A stretch of 64,000 bases of DNA, from contig CM032126.1 in NCBI GenBank assembly GCA_018894105.1, positions 10,257,001 to 10,321,000 on the forward strand, read 5' to 3'. Positions 1 to 13,281 of the stretch are shown one piece after another. Under the pieces are notes generated by a model, which worked only from the letters and a program-made list of their open reading frames with translations, had not been told where the DNA came from and did no database searches. Origin of the DNA: Jacaranda mimosifolia. Lineage: Eukaryota > Streptophyta > Magnoliopsida > Lamiales > Bignoniaceae. Made by a program: the position numbers and the translations under genes. Within the stretch, counting starts at the first letter, position 1. Every line of letters starts with the position of its first letter.

Positions 1-1759
1 AAGGAACTCAAACAATCATGGATTTCAACGTTTAAAGAATATTATTTCCCAAAAAAATAGGTTTGACAAGTCCTCACCTCCGTAGTCTCAGAAATGCAAT
101 CCACAATCTGCCCTCTACTAGTCCACGGGACTCACTTCTTCATCACCCAACCAAAGGGATAAATCCACAATCAAAATCCTTAATAATCTCCAATAATTAC
201 AATCTTGCTATTAATAGCCTAAAATCGATAGCTATCCGCTTAATATGGTAGTTTTAGGGTTCGATTAGCACTATCATTACGGTATGACTAATTAGTCTGT
301 TAATATGGGAATATTTATGAGGTTAATATTGGTACTAGCAAAAGGGCATAATCAGGTCCTTATTAATATAATTAACCTCATATCATCATCCCCAATCAAA
401 ATAACAACCCAATTATCTTGTTTAACCCAATTATTGTTACTTAGGTCTCAAATCCATAAAATTAGGGTTTTCAACACCTAATCTATTTATTTAACCAAGA
501 TCATTGCATAATATAGTAACTTCAAGTCCACTAAACGATTAAAATCATACATGCATGGTTATAAGTCCAATTCTCATATCAATTCTTCAACCTTTTTGAC
601 ATAATATAAAATTTAGGGTTTTCTCTTCCAATTAACTCAATTAACCCAAACTTATCACACAATAATACAGACCTGGGCCTACTGAGCTATACTATAATCC
701 ATGCATGGGGAAAAATATTTACAATTCATATACCAATGTCTTCATTTCTTAACATAATAAAAGATTTGGAAAGGAATAATGGTACAATATATATTTTAAT
801 TCCAACTTCAGTTATTACCCAAGATCCGACTATAAAAATGTTAAAATCACAAATCGAGAACACTATCACGATCATTGCGACCAGCTGAAGAAACTATCTC
901 AGCTCAGTCGCCGTCAGCCACCATCGGAGACAGTCAACAATACCAGCAAAGATGTGCCTCTGCTCAAGGAACACAATGCCCACTTCAAATTTTCCTTTAG
1001 CCGCCGAATCGAGGATCAATTGGCAGGAAAAACCCCAACTGGGTCTCTCTCTTCGCTGTGTGACACCGCTTCCAATTCTCCTCTACTAGTGGCCCAACTT
1101 CGAAATTGAAGACACCAAAGTATTCTCCAAGCTAAACCCGTCAAGAATCTACCTTGGTTCGCCGTGAAAAGTCGTCGGAATGGCAAACCCGCCACTCACC
1201 GCCGTGATCAAGTTTTCTTTCTCAATTTCTAGTGGTCTTGCCGGCCGAAACATGGTGCATGTGATGCTATGTGTTCACGGTGATGAGGGGAAGAAGTTGG
1301 TTGGGTTAGTTTTCTAAAATGGCCCATCGTCGGTGAAGTTGTCGGAGAGGTGATGGAGAAGGTTGACGGTGTTCGGTGGAGAAGAAAAGGAGAACGGGGG
1401 GTGGAAATGCAAAATATCATATTTATAGGGGAACCTATAAAAAAATTCTGATTTGGCCCCTAAAACTTTTGGTCAGTTTTCAATTAGGTCCTCCAAGGTT
1501 TCCACAAACTTTAATTCAGACCTTCAAAAGCTTAAGTGCCTAACATTAACCCCTTTGACCAAGAATATATACCATGCAACCCCAAAACTTTCAAGTTTAG
1601 TTCAATTAGGTTTTCTTAAATTACGAATTGACCCCAAAAATTTCTAATTTCCTTGCAATTAAGTCTTTTTCATTTTTTTTCGAGCCCTCAGATCCGACCA
1701 ACCCATTTCTTGATTTCTCAATTCTTATTTCCAAAATGTCGAATTTTAAGGGTATTACA
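1..1759 (-). mobile_element. Solo LTR, family S copy S1, cut by window start
   Basis: The right edge reads ...GGGTATTACA, the reverse complement of the LTR start TGTAAxACCC shared by copies at 6934, 18166 and 50054 (the last also inverted). The element is therefore on the minus strand and its 3' end lies outside the window. A TATA-like CCTATAAATATGA on the minus strand (near 1415-1435) precedes a short GC-richer stretch, as in the sister copies. The next bases (TATATTTTATAGG) are the middle of the ~730-bp tandem unit, so S1 inserted into that array. No gag, pol or primer-binding site adjoins it, so solo LTR is the simplest reading; the left side cannot be tested. Long LTRs starting TGTAAC are known from Del/Tekay chromoviruses; family assignment is inference. 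Confidence 0.75.
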
Positions 1760-4700
1760 TATATTTTATAGGATCAAAAGTTGATGGGGAACTCGTTGTG
1801 CCTAATCCTTCAATTTCCTATGGATATCAAATTAATAAATGTTAAATATCACATTTATTTTTTCATTTATACTCTATAATTATTTTTATTTTCTTAGATT
1901 TATAAAAAAATAGTCATGTGTAAGATGGGATAAACTGAAATTATGTTTTAATAACGAAATGATTAGTTTAATTATATTTCTGTACCTATTCTATCATTGT
2001 TTTGTTGATAGCTATAATGATAGCAACGGAATCGCAAGGGAATAGAAGTGGGAATTTTTTTAAATCAAAATTAATTAATTTTGGCAGCCTTAATTAAAAT
2101 TCAATATATAAGTTATATTCTTAAATGAATTACTTAAGTGATAAATTATGTAATATTTAGTTTTGTTTAATTATTTGCTAACAAATTAATTGTTATTATT
2201 ATTTTTTAAATAGTTATAATGACCAATATTGGTGAAAAAAAACATATATCAAATTAATTAGTACTAATATTCGATTTTAGTTAATTTGAAAATATACACA
2301 CCGCATTTAAATTGATTATAAAGAATTGAGACCTAGTTACTCTAATTGAACTTACCTTAAATAACTTTTCACCTTGGTTGTTATAAGTCATTTGTCAACA
2401 ATTATAAAGAATGGCTCATTGTTTTCTTTATTTTTAAATTCTAATTAATTTTGCTATATCTTATAGAACAATAGTATTATTTGTTAGGCACATATATTTT
2501 ATAGCATAAAAAGTTGATGGGGTACTCGTTGTGCCTAATCCTTCACTTTCCTATGGTTTTCAATATAAATGTTAAATTTCATATTTATTTTTTCATTTAC
2601 ACTCTATAATTATTTTAATTTTCTTAGATTTATAAAAAAAAAACAATCTTATGTAAGACGGGATAAATTAAAATTATGTTTTAATAACAAAACGATTGGT
2701 TTAATTATATTTCTGGACCTATTATATTGTTGTTCTGTTGGTAGCTATAGCAAAGAATCGCAACGGAATAGAAACTGGAAGTTTTTTCTTATCAAAATTA
2801 GTTAATTTTGGTAGCCTTAATTAAAATTCAATATATAAGTTTTATTAAATAGTTATGATGACAAATATTGGAAAAGAAACATATATCAAATCAACTAGTA
2901 CAAATATTCGATTTTAGTTTATTTAGAAATATACACATCACATTTAAATTGATTATGAAGAATTGGGACCTAGTTACTTTCATTGAACTTAGCTTAAATA
3001 ACTTTTCACTTTGGTTGTTATAAGTCATTTGTCAACATTTATAAGGAATGACTCATTGTTTTCTTTATTTTTAAATTCTAACTAATTTTTTTATATCTTA
3101 TAGAACAATAGTATTATTTGTTAGGCACATATATTTTATAGGACAAAAAGTTGATGGAGTACTCGTTGTGCCTAATCCTTCAATTTTCTATGGTTTTCAA
3201 TATAAATGTTAAATTTCACATTTATTTAAATTATACTCTATAATTATTTTGATTTCTTAGATTTATAAAAAAAATAGTCATGTGCAAGACGAGATAAACT
3301 AAAATTATTTTTTAATAACAAAATGATTCGTTTAATTATATTTTTGTACCTATTCTATCATTGTTCTGTTGGTAGCTATAATGATAGCAATGGAATCGCA
3401 AGGGAATAGAAATGGAATTTTTTTTATCAAAATTAATTAATTTTGGCAGCCTTAATTAAAATTCAATATATAAGTTGTATTCTTAAATGAATTACTTAAG
3501 TGATAAAATATGTAATATTTAGTTTTGTTTAATTATTTGCTAACAAATTAATTGTTATTATTATTTATTAAATAGTTATGATACCAATATTGGTAAAGAA
3601 AAACATATATCAGATCAACTAGTAATAATATTCGATTTTAGTTAATTTGAAAATATACACGCCACATTTAAATTGATTATAAAGAATTGCGACCTAGTTA
3701 CTCTAATTGAACTTACCTTAAATAACTTTTCACCTTGGTTGTTATGAATCATTTGTCAACAATTATAAAGAATGGCTCATTGTTTTCGTTATTTTTAAAT
3801 TCTAATTAATTTTGCTATATCTTATAGAACAATAGTATTATTTGTTAGGCACATATATTTTATAGGATAAAAAGTTGATGGGGGCACTCGTTGTGCCTAA
3901 TCCTTCACTTTCCTATGGTTTGCAAAATAAATGTTAAATTTCATATCTATTTTTTCATTTACACTCTATAATTATTTTGATTTTCTTAGATTTATGAAAA
4001 AAAAAATAGTCTTGTGTCGGATGTGATAAATTGAAATTATGTTTTAATAACAAAATGATTGGTTTAATTATATTTCTATACCTATTATATTGTTGTTCTG
4101 TTGGTAGCTATAGCGATAGCAACAGAATCGCAACGGAATAGAAACTGGAATTTTTTTGATCAAAATTAATTAATTTTGGTAGCCTTAATTAAAATTCAAT
4201 ATATAGGTTAAATGAATTACTTAAGTGATAAATTATGTAATGTTTAGTTTCGTCTAATTATTTTTTGCTAACAAATTAACTGTTATTATTATTTATCAAA
4301 TAGTTATGATGACAAATATTTGAAAAGAAACATTTATCAAATCAACTAGTACTAATATTCGATTTTAGTTGATTTAAAAATATACACATCACATTTAAAT
4401 TGATTATAAAGGATTGGGACCTTGTTACTCTAATTGAACTTTGCTTAAATAACTTTTCACTTTGGTTGTTATAAGTCATTTGCCAACAATTATAAGGAAT
4501 GACTCATTGTTTTCTTTATTTTTAAATTTTGATTAATTTTTTTATATCTTATAGAACAATAGTATTATTTGTTAGGCACATATATTTTATAGGACAAAAA
4601 GTTGATGGGGTACTCGATGTGCCTAATCTTTCAGTTTTCTATGGTTTTCAATATAAATGTTAAATTTCATATTTATTTTTTCATTTATACTCTATAATTA

Positions 4701-6933
4701 TTTTGATTTATTAGATTTATAAAAAAAAATAGTCATGTGTAAGATTGGATAAACTAAAATTATGTTTTAATAACAAAATGATTCGTTTAATCATATTTCT
4801 GTACCTATTGCATTGCTATTTTGTTGGTAGCTATAATGATAGCAACGGAATCGCAAGGGAATAGAAACGGGAATTTTTTTTATATCAAAATTAATTAATT
4901 TTGATAGCCTTAATTAAAATTCAATATATAAGTTATATTCTTAACTGAATTACTTAAGTGATAAATTATGTAATATTTAGTTTTGTTTGATTAGTTGCTA
5001 ACAAATTAACTGTTATTATTATTTATTAAATAGTTATGATGACCACTATTGGTGGAAAAAAACATATATATATCATATCAACTAGTACTAATATTCGATT
5101 TTAGTTAATTTGAAAATATACATGCCACATTTAAATTGATTATAAAGAATTGGGACCTAGTTACTCTAATTGAACTTTTTAAATAACTTTTCACCTTGGT
5201 TGTTATAAGTCATTTGTCAACAATTATAAAGAATGACTCATTGTTTTCTTTATTTTTAAATTCTAATTAATCTTGCTATTTCTTATAGAACAATAGTATT
5301 ATTTGTTAGGCACATATATTTTATAGGATAAAAAGTTGATGGGGTACTCGTGCCTAATCCTTCAATTTTCTATGGTTTCAATATAAATGTTAAATTTCAT
5401 ATTTATTTTTTTGTTTATACTCTATAATTATTTTGATTTTCTTAGATGTATAAAAGAAATAGTGTTGTGTAAGACGGGATAAATCGAAATTATGTTTTAA
5501 TAACAAAATGATTAGTTTAATTATATTTTCATTCCTATTCCGTTGTTGTTTTGTTGGTAGCTATAATGATAGCAACAGAAATGCAAGGGAATAGAAATGA
5601 ATTTTTTTTAATCAAAATTAATTAATTTTGGTAGCCTTAATTAAAATTCAATAAGTTATATTCTTAAATGAATTACTTAAGTGATAAATTATGTAATGTT
5701 TAGTTTTGTTTAATTATTTGCTAACAAATTAACTATTATTATTATTTACTAAATAGTTATGATGGCCAATATTGAAAGAAAAATTATATCAAATCAACTT
5801 GTAGTAATAATCGATTTTAGTTAATTTAAAAGTATACAAGTCACATTTAAATTGATTATAAAGAATTGGGACCTAATTACTCTAATTGAACTTACCTTAA
5901 ATAATTTTTCACCTTGGTTTTTATAAGTTAATTTTAAGATTTTTTTTTCTTGTAATTATAAAAATTGACTCAATGTTTTCTTTGTTTTTAAATTTTAACT
6001 AAATTTTATATTTTTTTACTGGATAATAGTATTATTTGTTAGGCACATATATTTTATAGGATAAAAAGATGATGGCACACTGGTTGTGCCTAATCCTTAA
6101 GTTTTCAATATAAATGTTAAATTTCATATTTACTTTTTCATTTATTTATACTATATAGTTATTTTTTATTTTCTTATATTTATAAAAAATTATTGTTATG
6201 CAAATGGGATAAAATGGAGTTATGTTTTAATAACAAAATGATTAGTATAATTATGTACCCATACCTACTCCGTTGCTATTCTGTTGCTAGCTATAATAAT
6301 TGCAACAGAATAGCAAGGGAATAGAAATGAATTTTTTTTGACATAAAAATTGATTGATTTTGGTAACCATAAATTATAATTTAATTAATTATATTCTTAA
6401 ATGAATTACTTAAATGATAAATTAGGTAATATTTAGTTTTGTTTAATTATTTGCTAAATATATTAATTGTGATTATTATATCAATATACAGTTGTAAATG
6501 AAAGTTAGAAAAGAAAGATCATTTGAATTTATCAAAACTTATTATTCAACTACAATTAATTTAGAAAAATATATGCATCACATTTAATTTGCTTATAAAT
6601 AGTTGGGACTAATAGCTCAAATTAACTTATCCAAAATAATTTTTAACTAAATTTTTCTATACCTTTTTATAAATTTTTTCCTTTAATTATAAAATACTCA
6701 TTATTTCTTTAATTTCAAATTTTAACTTACTCTTTTTACAATTTATTGTGTATGAAGTGATTTACTGGATTATGATGATATTTTGTAGAATGAAATTAAA
6801 GTTGATCGTATCTAACCCATCTTTTGGCTTTGCGTGATTTTCAATATGCTAAATTCATACTTCTTTTTTTTCATCCTCTATAATTATTTTTAGCCTTTTA
6901 GGTTGATAAAATGCTAATATCATGCAAGATAGA
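1760..6933. repeat. Tandem array of ~730-bp AT-rich units
   Basis: A recurring landmark (GTTAGGCACATATATTTTAT) lies at about 1758 (cut by S1), 2491, 3128, 3852, 4579, 5313 and 6046, giving spacings of 733, 637, 724, 727, 734 and 733 bases. The 637-base unit has an internal deletion. Each unit then carries GTGCCTAATCCTTC, a stretch of A/T, and a GC-richer core like AGCAACGGAATCGCAAGGG, then TTAATTTTGGCAGCC. Units past 6046 are much more diverged and the array fades by 6930, where S2 interrupts it. No coding potential. It could be a satellite or the tandemly repeated interior of a large DNA transposon: the AGCAACGGAAT core resembles the subterminal repeats at 12590-13281. Confidence 0.9.
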
Positions 6934-9738
6934 TGCAACACCCCTAAAATTCAGTATTTCAGAAAATAAGGATTTAGAAATCAAGGTATTGGTTGATTGG
7001 ATTTTAGGGCTCGGAAAAGAAATAAAATGACTTGATTGCAAAAATTTTGGAAGTTTTGGGGTCAATCCAAAATTTGAGAAAACCTAATTGGACTAACTTT
7101 GAAAAGTTTGCGGTTTGCATGGTATATATTTTTGGTCAAATAGGTCAAAGTAAGGCACTCACTTTGTTAAGGATTGAATTGGAGTTTGTTGAAATCTTGA
7201 AGGACCTAATTGAAATCTGACCAACAGTTTTAGGGGCCAAATCAAAATTTCTAAAAGACTTTCCTATAATGATCACATTTTACATTTCCACCCCCATTGC
7301 ATCATCTTCTTCACCGCGGCTTTCCCTCCCCTTTCACCGGCGACGCCCCATTTCCTAGAATCAACTCGCCCAACTTTTCCCCCTTACTTCCACGACCACA
7401 ACCATATCCTCTTCTCCCCGAATCCACCAATGAACCGCCGGAAATGGAAGCTCCAAGTCTCGACCTCGGCAATAGTTGGTGGGTTTTCCATCTCCAACGA
7501 TCGAAGTTCAAGTGTGAGCAGTGGGCTTTGTAATACTCAGCTCAAGGAACATTTTGGTACCTTTAGTTTCCAATTTGGTGCAGTGGAAGAGGAGGAATTG
7601 AGCTTGAACAGACGCAGTGGCCAGTGGTGGTCTGGGTGATCAAAGCTCAAATAGAGCAGCAATTCGGCGGCGATTGGTGTAATTAACCTGGGTTTTTGGC
7701 TAGTTGAGCTGAAAGGTGTGTTTTGGTGGTGAGATTGGGTTTTTCAGGCGACGATACACGGTGGGTGGCGGCAGCGGAACTAGGTTAGAATCTGCAGCTC
7801 ATCGCGAGGATCATGACGATGGTCTTGGTTTGTGATTTTGAGGTTCGGTTAAGCAAATTCATGGGTAAAAGGGAGTTAGATTATATATGTTTATATACAT
7901 ATGTGTATATATGCGATGTACTGTTATTTCCATAACTTTGTAATATGCCAAGGATGAGGATTTGTATAAGATTGATATATATATTTCCATGAATGGACTA
8001 TAGTGTAGTTAGTGGGCCCAGACTTATGTTATTTTATATAATTTTAGGATTAATTGAGTTAATTAAGTGATTAAACTATGATTTGATGAAATTGGAACTC
8101 AAGAAATGATAATTGGGTGAATTGAGATGATATGGGACTAGGACTCGATATATGCATGTGCCAGTATAAGTTTGGTAAATTTGAATTGTATTATTTTATG
8201 AAATGTTGGGAATTATCGAGTTAATTGGAAGAGAAAACCCTAATTTTGTGAATTTGGAACCTAAGTGAAAACAATTAGGATAATTAGATAAATAAGGCTG
8301 TTATTGTTGATTTAGGACCTTGATACGAGGTTAATTGGGTAGTTACTAATTTTAGATTGTCAATAATAAGATTGTAATTATTGAAGGTTATTGAGTCGAA
8401 TAAGGATTTTGATCGTGGATTTATTCTCATGGTTAGGTGATGAAGAAGAGGGTCTAGGGGACCAATAGACTACCGATTGGGGTTGCAGTTTTCTGAGACT
8501 ACGGAGGTGAGGGTCTGCCAACCCGGCACTTCTTTCAATTATCTGTTATTGGGTTAAACCCCTATGAGGATTTTCTGTTTATGCATCGTATTGAACTATG
8601 TTTATTGAAATCTGTGAATTGTTTAGAATCTATTTGTTATCTGTTAATTGACATGTATACCCCTGTGAGGGTTGTCTTTTGATTGATTCTGTTATTTGTC
8701 CATTCTGGCCCAGAACATCTTATCTGTTATCTATTCAATTTGTTATCCGATCGTCTGTTATTTGTTTGATCTGTTATCCGACTGTCTGTTATCTGTTTGA
8801 TCTGTTATTTGATTATCTGTTATTTATCCGTACTGCTGGTATTGCTTCATTCTATCAGCAATAAGTTATGTACCAAGCTGTAATGCCTGGATAAGTTATG
8901 TACCAAGCTGGCATGCCTGGGTAAGTTATGTACCAAGCTATGCTTGGGTAAGTTTTGTACCAGATTGTCACGCTTGGGTAAGTTAAGTACCAGGTTATCA
9001 CGCTTGGGCAAGTGTAGTCCGATTTATGTAAGGTTAAGTTTTGTACCAGGCTGTCATGCTTGGGTAAGTTTAGTCTGACTGGAATAAGATACATCTTTAA
9101 TATGATATGTTTTATCTGACCGATTTCTTATTGTTCGATTGTTTCTTGACTGCCTGTCCATATTTTGATATGTTTATGCTTGACTATTGATTTAAGGTCT
9201 ATTGAGCTTATTCTTCCTCAACAAATCCCTTCTACTTATGCTTACAGTTGTCCCTCACTAAGTCGTTTGGACTTACCCCCCACTATATATTTGATTATCT
9301 CTGGCAGGGATTAAGTGAAGAATTTGGACTCCAGGCTGGACATGCATATATTTTGTAATAGATCAGGTGTTTGAATGTATATATGGAATCATCTGAATGC
9401 TAAGCATGAACTCGAGACGTTGTGATATGTCATGTGATGACTTAAGGCATGTAAATATTTTATTAGAGATAAGGCGAATTATGGCATGCACTTAATGGTT
9501 TATCACGTCTGTTAAGTTCGAAATTCCACTGCTTCTGATAAGTTGAATTTGAGATTTTGTGGTATGCATTTAGTATATGTGCTGTATGTTACGGTATTGT
9601 TTAAGTTGAAATCTGTTGCTATTTCTGATAAGCTTGGAAAATTTGATTATGGGCCTATTGATTTGTATTTGGGGTTCAATTTAAGATTGAACTGAGTGGC
9701 ATCTCAACTTAGGTGCTATCCCGAGTGGGGGCGCTGCA
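6934..9738 (+). mobile_element. Solo LTR, family S copy S2
   Basis: Begins TGCAACACCCCTAAAATTC and ends GGGGGCGCTGCA, matching the ends of S3 (TGTAAGACCCC... and GGGGGCGTTACA). Flanks are ATAGA at 6929-6933 and ACAGA at 9739-9743, a 5-bp target duplication with one mismatch. The tandem-array sequence resumes on the right, which confirms the insertion point. A TATA-like box lies near 7262. There are no internal retroelement genes, PBS or polypurine tract, so this is a solo LTR (2.8 kb). The short ORFs at 7297-7639 are not conserved in the sister copies and are taken as chance. Confidence 0.85.
8861..9080 (+). repeat. Minisatellite inside S2
   Basis: About seven degenerate copies of a ~30-base unit of the form AAGTTATGTACCAAGCTG followed by GCATGCCTGGGT. 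Later copies shorten and diverge. It occupies roughly the place, measured from the LTR 3' end, where S4 has its 164-bp duplication. Confidence 0.85.
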
Positions 9739-9914
9739 ACAGAACAGTCATATAGTTATATCTAATAATTAAAAGATATTTTATCACTAGTTGCCACGGT
9801 AGCAATAAAATAACAAGGGAATAGAAATGAAAAATTCTTCTATGTCAAAATTTTTGATGAATTAGTTTTAAAATTATTTTGACTATATTGACATATATAT
9901 ATATATATATATAT
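9739..9914. repeat. Continuation of the ~730-bp array, ending in an (AT)n tract
   Basis: After S2 the unit landmark AACAAGGGAATAGAAATGA reappears (near 9811), followed by sequence like the unit interior, so the array was continuous before S2 inserted. It dissolves into a dinucleotide AT run at 9893-9914. A CACTA pentamer at 9785 next to TTGCCACGGTAGC is noted but not sufficient to call a transposon end. Confidence 0.7.
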
Positions 9915-10555
9915 TTTGGTCACTAAGTATATAAAATTTTATTGCATTTAATGGGTTATTAATAAGAATAGTAATTTCACTAAATGTATAAAATATATTA
10001 AGTCTTCTTTCTAATTTATTTTTGATATTGTTTAGGAAATGTAATTTTTTAAAAATAAATTTTCATACCCAAATATTTTTCAATTCAAAACAAACAGTCC
10101 ATTAACTTTTCAATTTTAATTTTAATTTTAAACATCTAACATTTAATTTTTCATTAGAATACCCATAAACTCACTATAGGAATAAACTTTTGGAGACAAA
10201 ATGTATATTTTGATATGATTTAAGTAAAATTAGAAAAGAAGAAAATTAAGTGATGAAATAGATCAGTTTAGATCAACTTAGGTCAGTTTCTAACTTCATA
10301 GACTGATATTAATTTACAATATATTATAGACAAAAAATAATAATTTTTTGGAGTATTTTTCATTTAAAAAATTCTTTTTTTTCAATTAGAAAAATAATTT
10401 TTTTACCTAAATTGACAATAAAATAAAATTTTACCAACAATTTTTATTATTACAAAATTCAATTAAAAAAATCAATAATATCCCCCAAATTAACAACCAA
10501 ACCCTAATATCACGGTTTTGAAATAAATATTCTCTCATTCCCTCAGCCTCTTAAT
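9915..10555. other. AT-rich spacer with nothing recognised
   Basis: Low-complexity A/T-rich sequence with short poly-A and poly-T runs. No open reading frame, repeat unit or element end could be supported. Confidence 0.6.
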
Positions 10556-11660
10556 TACCGGCATCTATTCCCCCACTCCTCTCCCCTCTTTCCCTCCTCC
10601 ACTTCCCCCTCTATCGCTTCAAAGTAGTTCACCCAAATCAAATCTTCACCTTCTCTAGTAGATGTTCAAGGAGTTGTTGCTTGCACGCAATTACTATGAG
10701 GTAGAGTATCATTCTTCTTTTTCGTGTATTTTCTTTTTGCCTTTTGTTTTTGGCTTGCTTAGAATGCATCTGCTCGTTTCTCCCCTGACGATAAATACTC
10801 GAGGTAGAGGGTTCTGCTCAAGAAACGCTTTGGTCTGGTGCCAACACAACCACCACCTCGAAAGTACTAACTGGCAATGAGCTTTCTGTATCAAAATGAA
10901 GATACTATGGAGCTTTCCTTGTCAAAAGCCATAAGATTCAAAATTTTGAGTTTTTGTTTATCTAGACTTCTCCAATTAGTGGAACAAGATTCTATGGGCT
11001 ACGATGGTGTTTGCTGTAGAAATTAATATGATAGCACTAAAGGGTTTTATGGTGCTGCCATCAAGGTTTTTATTATGCCTGGTGTTCTCCTCGTTTGGCT
11101 GTTAAAAAAAAAGAAAATACAAGAGGAAAAATTGATGCTAGATCCTTAAATCTAATTACGAAGTTGGCTGGGGAAAAAAGCTAATAATAAGAAATGGCCT
11201 CGTATTTGCTAGGTTTACAGTCAATCTACCATATGACCTTAGAAAATTCGCTTCTTCCTCTATTTCTTTTTCCATACCCATCATCTGTAATTTTCCTTTA
11301 TTTTTCCCCCCTCTCCATTTCTTTTTGGGCAACTGAAAATTATGCTGCTACTAATGGGCTACCTGTTCCATGTACTTTTTTTGTGTTTGCGTTTAACAGT
11401 AGTAGGCCTTTCTTTTGTTTTCTGGGCTATTAATAGTGGAATTAATGCATGCAGAAAAAAGCATAAAGATTATCTGTTGATAACAGATCTATGTGATGTA
11501 AATATATTTATAAAAGTTGGTGTAATTTTTTCATGTAGATATGAATTTTTCTTGAGCCCTACGCCTATCAATACCCAAATAACATGGAGTTGGTTTTTCC
11601 AAGTTTCTGTTTCTTCTCCACTCTCCACTAACAAGGAAGACATAGACCAAAATATTCTTT
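10556..11660 (+). pseudogene. Unidentified gene-like stretch, probably a captured or decayed gene fragment
   Basis: The stretch opens with a pyrimidine-rich C/T segment (10550-10620) like a plant 5' untranslated region, then a higher-GC segment (10660-10890). Frames there give protein-like but mutually frame-shifted pieces, for example LLKKRFGLVPTQPPPRK around 10820-10870 in one frame and FSPDDKYSR around 10780 in another, with stops between. Downstream becomes AT- and T-rich, intron-like. I do not recognise the family. Alternatives are a host gene fragment, sequence carried by the neighbouring CACTA-like element, or chance. Confidence 0.3.
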
Positions 11661-11988
11661 AATTCTATGTGGGTGTTCTCTTTTTCGTGTATGAAGTGAT
11701 TTCTTTTAATTTTTTTTTCCTAGAGTCTGTAGCCCTTTTTTGATTGATTTATTTATTTTATCTCTTTTGTTCTTTCTTTCTTCATTGTTTTTATATTTTG
11801 AATTTTTATTTATTTTCAGAAAAGGTTTAAAATGAAGTTTCAGTTTTATTTAATTTATAAATGGTTGCTTTTAATGAAATCCACTTTTCTAACTATATCT
11901 TCTACAACACCCCTGATTCAAGAAGTGCATTTTCTACCGTGGAAGTATTTGTGAGGGGTCGGATCAATCAGTGCCATGTGGCTGCTTA
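11661..11988. other. T-rich spacer with nothing firmly recognised
   Basis: T-rich, intron-like sequence up to about 11890, then a short GC-richer patch (11910-11985) that could be an exon remnant of the preceding gene-like stretch. No support beyond composition. Confidence 0.35.
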
Positions 11989-13281
11989 CACCACTAGAAA
12001 AAGATTTAGCCAGATACATTCTAAGTGATCTAAATTCATATATTAGCATTGCATTTTTAAGCTTGCCTCGTGATTGATATTTAAAACTTTTCATAATTTT
12101 AAGATTATGTTTTGAAGTTTCAATTGATAAGTTCGTTTCAGCTGTCATATGCGTGTTACTTTGCATGCCTAAAGTTTAGAGGTTATCATTTAGAAATGGC
12201 ATGCTCACCATTTTTTTATTTCTATTTGAGTACTTATAAAATTGAGAATCACCTTCATTTGCAGGTGGAATGGCTTGCTCTCATCATAGAAAGGTTTGAT
12301 CCTACATTATATCACCAATTTAATTGTCTTAATTGAACTTAGATTTTTGTTTCTTTATGCAGTTAATGATACTTATGGAGCAGGAGTATCCACTAAGTAG
12401 CCATATGAAACAATCACAAAATACGAGTGGGGATGTAGTTCATTATCAAGAATAGGCTCCACATATCAACGAGCTCCATGCAGGATACATGGCGATGTAG
12501 TTACCAATGATATTTAGATACTTGTTTGAATAGTTAGCAATTGGTTCAGAACTCATCATGATACACACCATTTCAGCCAAGTGAAGGAAAAAATTTAGTT
12601 ACGAAATTGCAATGAACATGGTTAGCTACTTAATTTAAACAAAACATTAGCAGCGAAAATTTAACAATGGAATAGCAATGGACATGGATAACTACGGAAT
12701 TGCAACAAACAAAGTTAGCAACGGAATTGCGACCAAAAATAGTTATCAACAGAATTGTGATGAACAAAGTTAGCAAGGGAATTGCAACAGACAAAGCCAG
12801 CTATGGAGTTCGATAGAGCTAGCTATGGAATTGCAATGAACAAAGTTAGCAACGGAATTATGACTAAAAAAAGTTATCAATGGAATTGTGACGAACAAAG
12901 TTAGCGAGGGAACTGCAACAGATAGAGCCACTTACGGAATTGCAACGGATAGAGCCAGTTACGAAATTGTAATGGATAGTCAGCTACGGAATTGCGAAAG
13001 AATCAGATATAAATTTAACAATGGAATAGAGACGGAATTGAAACATATATTTGCAACGGAATTTAATAAAGAACATTCAGAAAAATTAGCAACAATATAA
13101 TCTATTAGCAACCAAAATTATGCCGTTGCTAACTTAGCAACGACGGAATTTTTGTTGCAATTTGATTTTACATTGATTGGTTTAGCTTCAGAAGATTTTT
13201 GTTGCAATTCCGTCGTTAAGACACTTAGCAACAGAATAGCAACAGAAATTTTCGTTACAAATTCCTTGATTTCTAGTAGTA
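11989..13281. mobile_element. Probable non-autonomous CACTA (En/Spm-type) element
   Basis: Left end CACCACTAGAAAAAG (11989) and right end TTTCTAGTAGTA (to 13281, reverse complement TACTACTAGAAA) each differ by one base from the CACTACTAGAAA type of terminus known in plant CACTA elements. Flanking triplets are TTA and TAA, so a 3-bp duplication is not proven. The right side carries dense subterminal repeats; the left has none, so the left end may be wrong and the true one further left. Between them, segments bounded by plausible splice sites (TTTGCAG at ~12264, TTATGCAG near 12361) look like captured exons. No transposase seen. Confidence 0.5.
12590..13281. repeat. Dense subterminal repeats of the form AGCAACGGAATTGCAAC
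   Basis: About fifteen to twenty degenerate copies of a 12-20 base motif (TTAGCAACGGAATTGCGAC and variants) in mixed orientation; direct copies dominate to 13100 and inverted copies (GTTGCAATTCCGTCG) appear by 13200-13215. Arrays of short repeats next to the terminus are the usual transposase-binding zone in CACTA elements. The open frame at 12888-13100 is simply the repeat read in phase and is not a gene. Confidence 0.75.

Noticed and set aside
8861..9080. CRISPR-like or repeat-protein reading of the minisatellite, including the 79-codon minus frame
   Set aside because: Repeats are head-to-tail without unique spacers, inside an LTR of plant origin; the frame is repeat-driven.
12888..13100. 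70-codon ORF with repeated ATDRAxYxI pattern
   Set aside because: It is the subterminal repeat read in phase.
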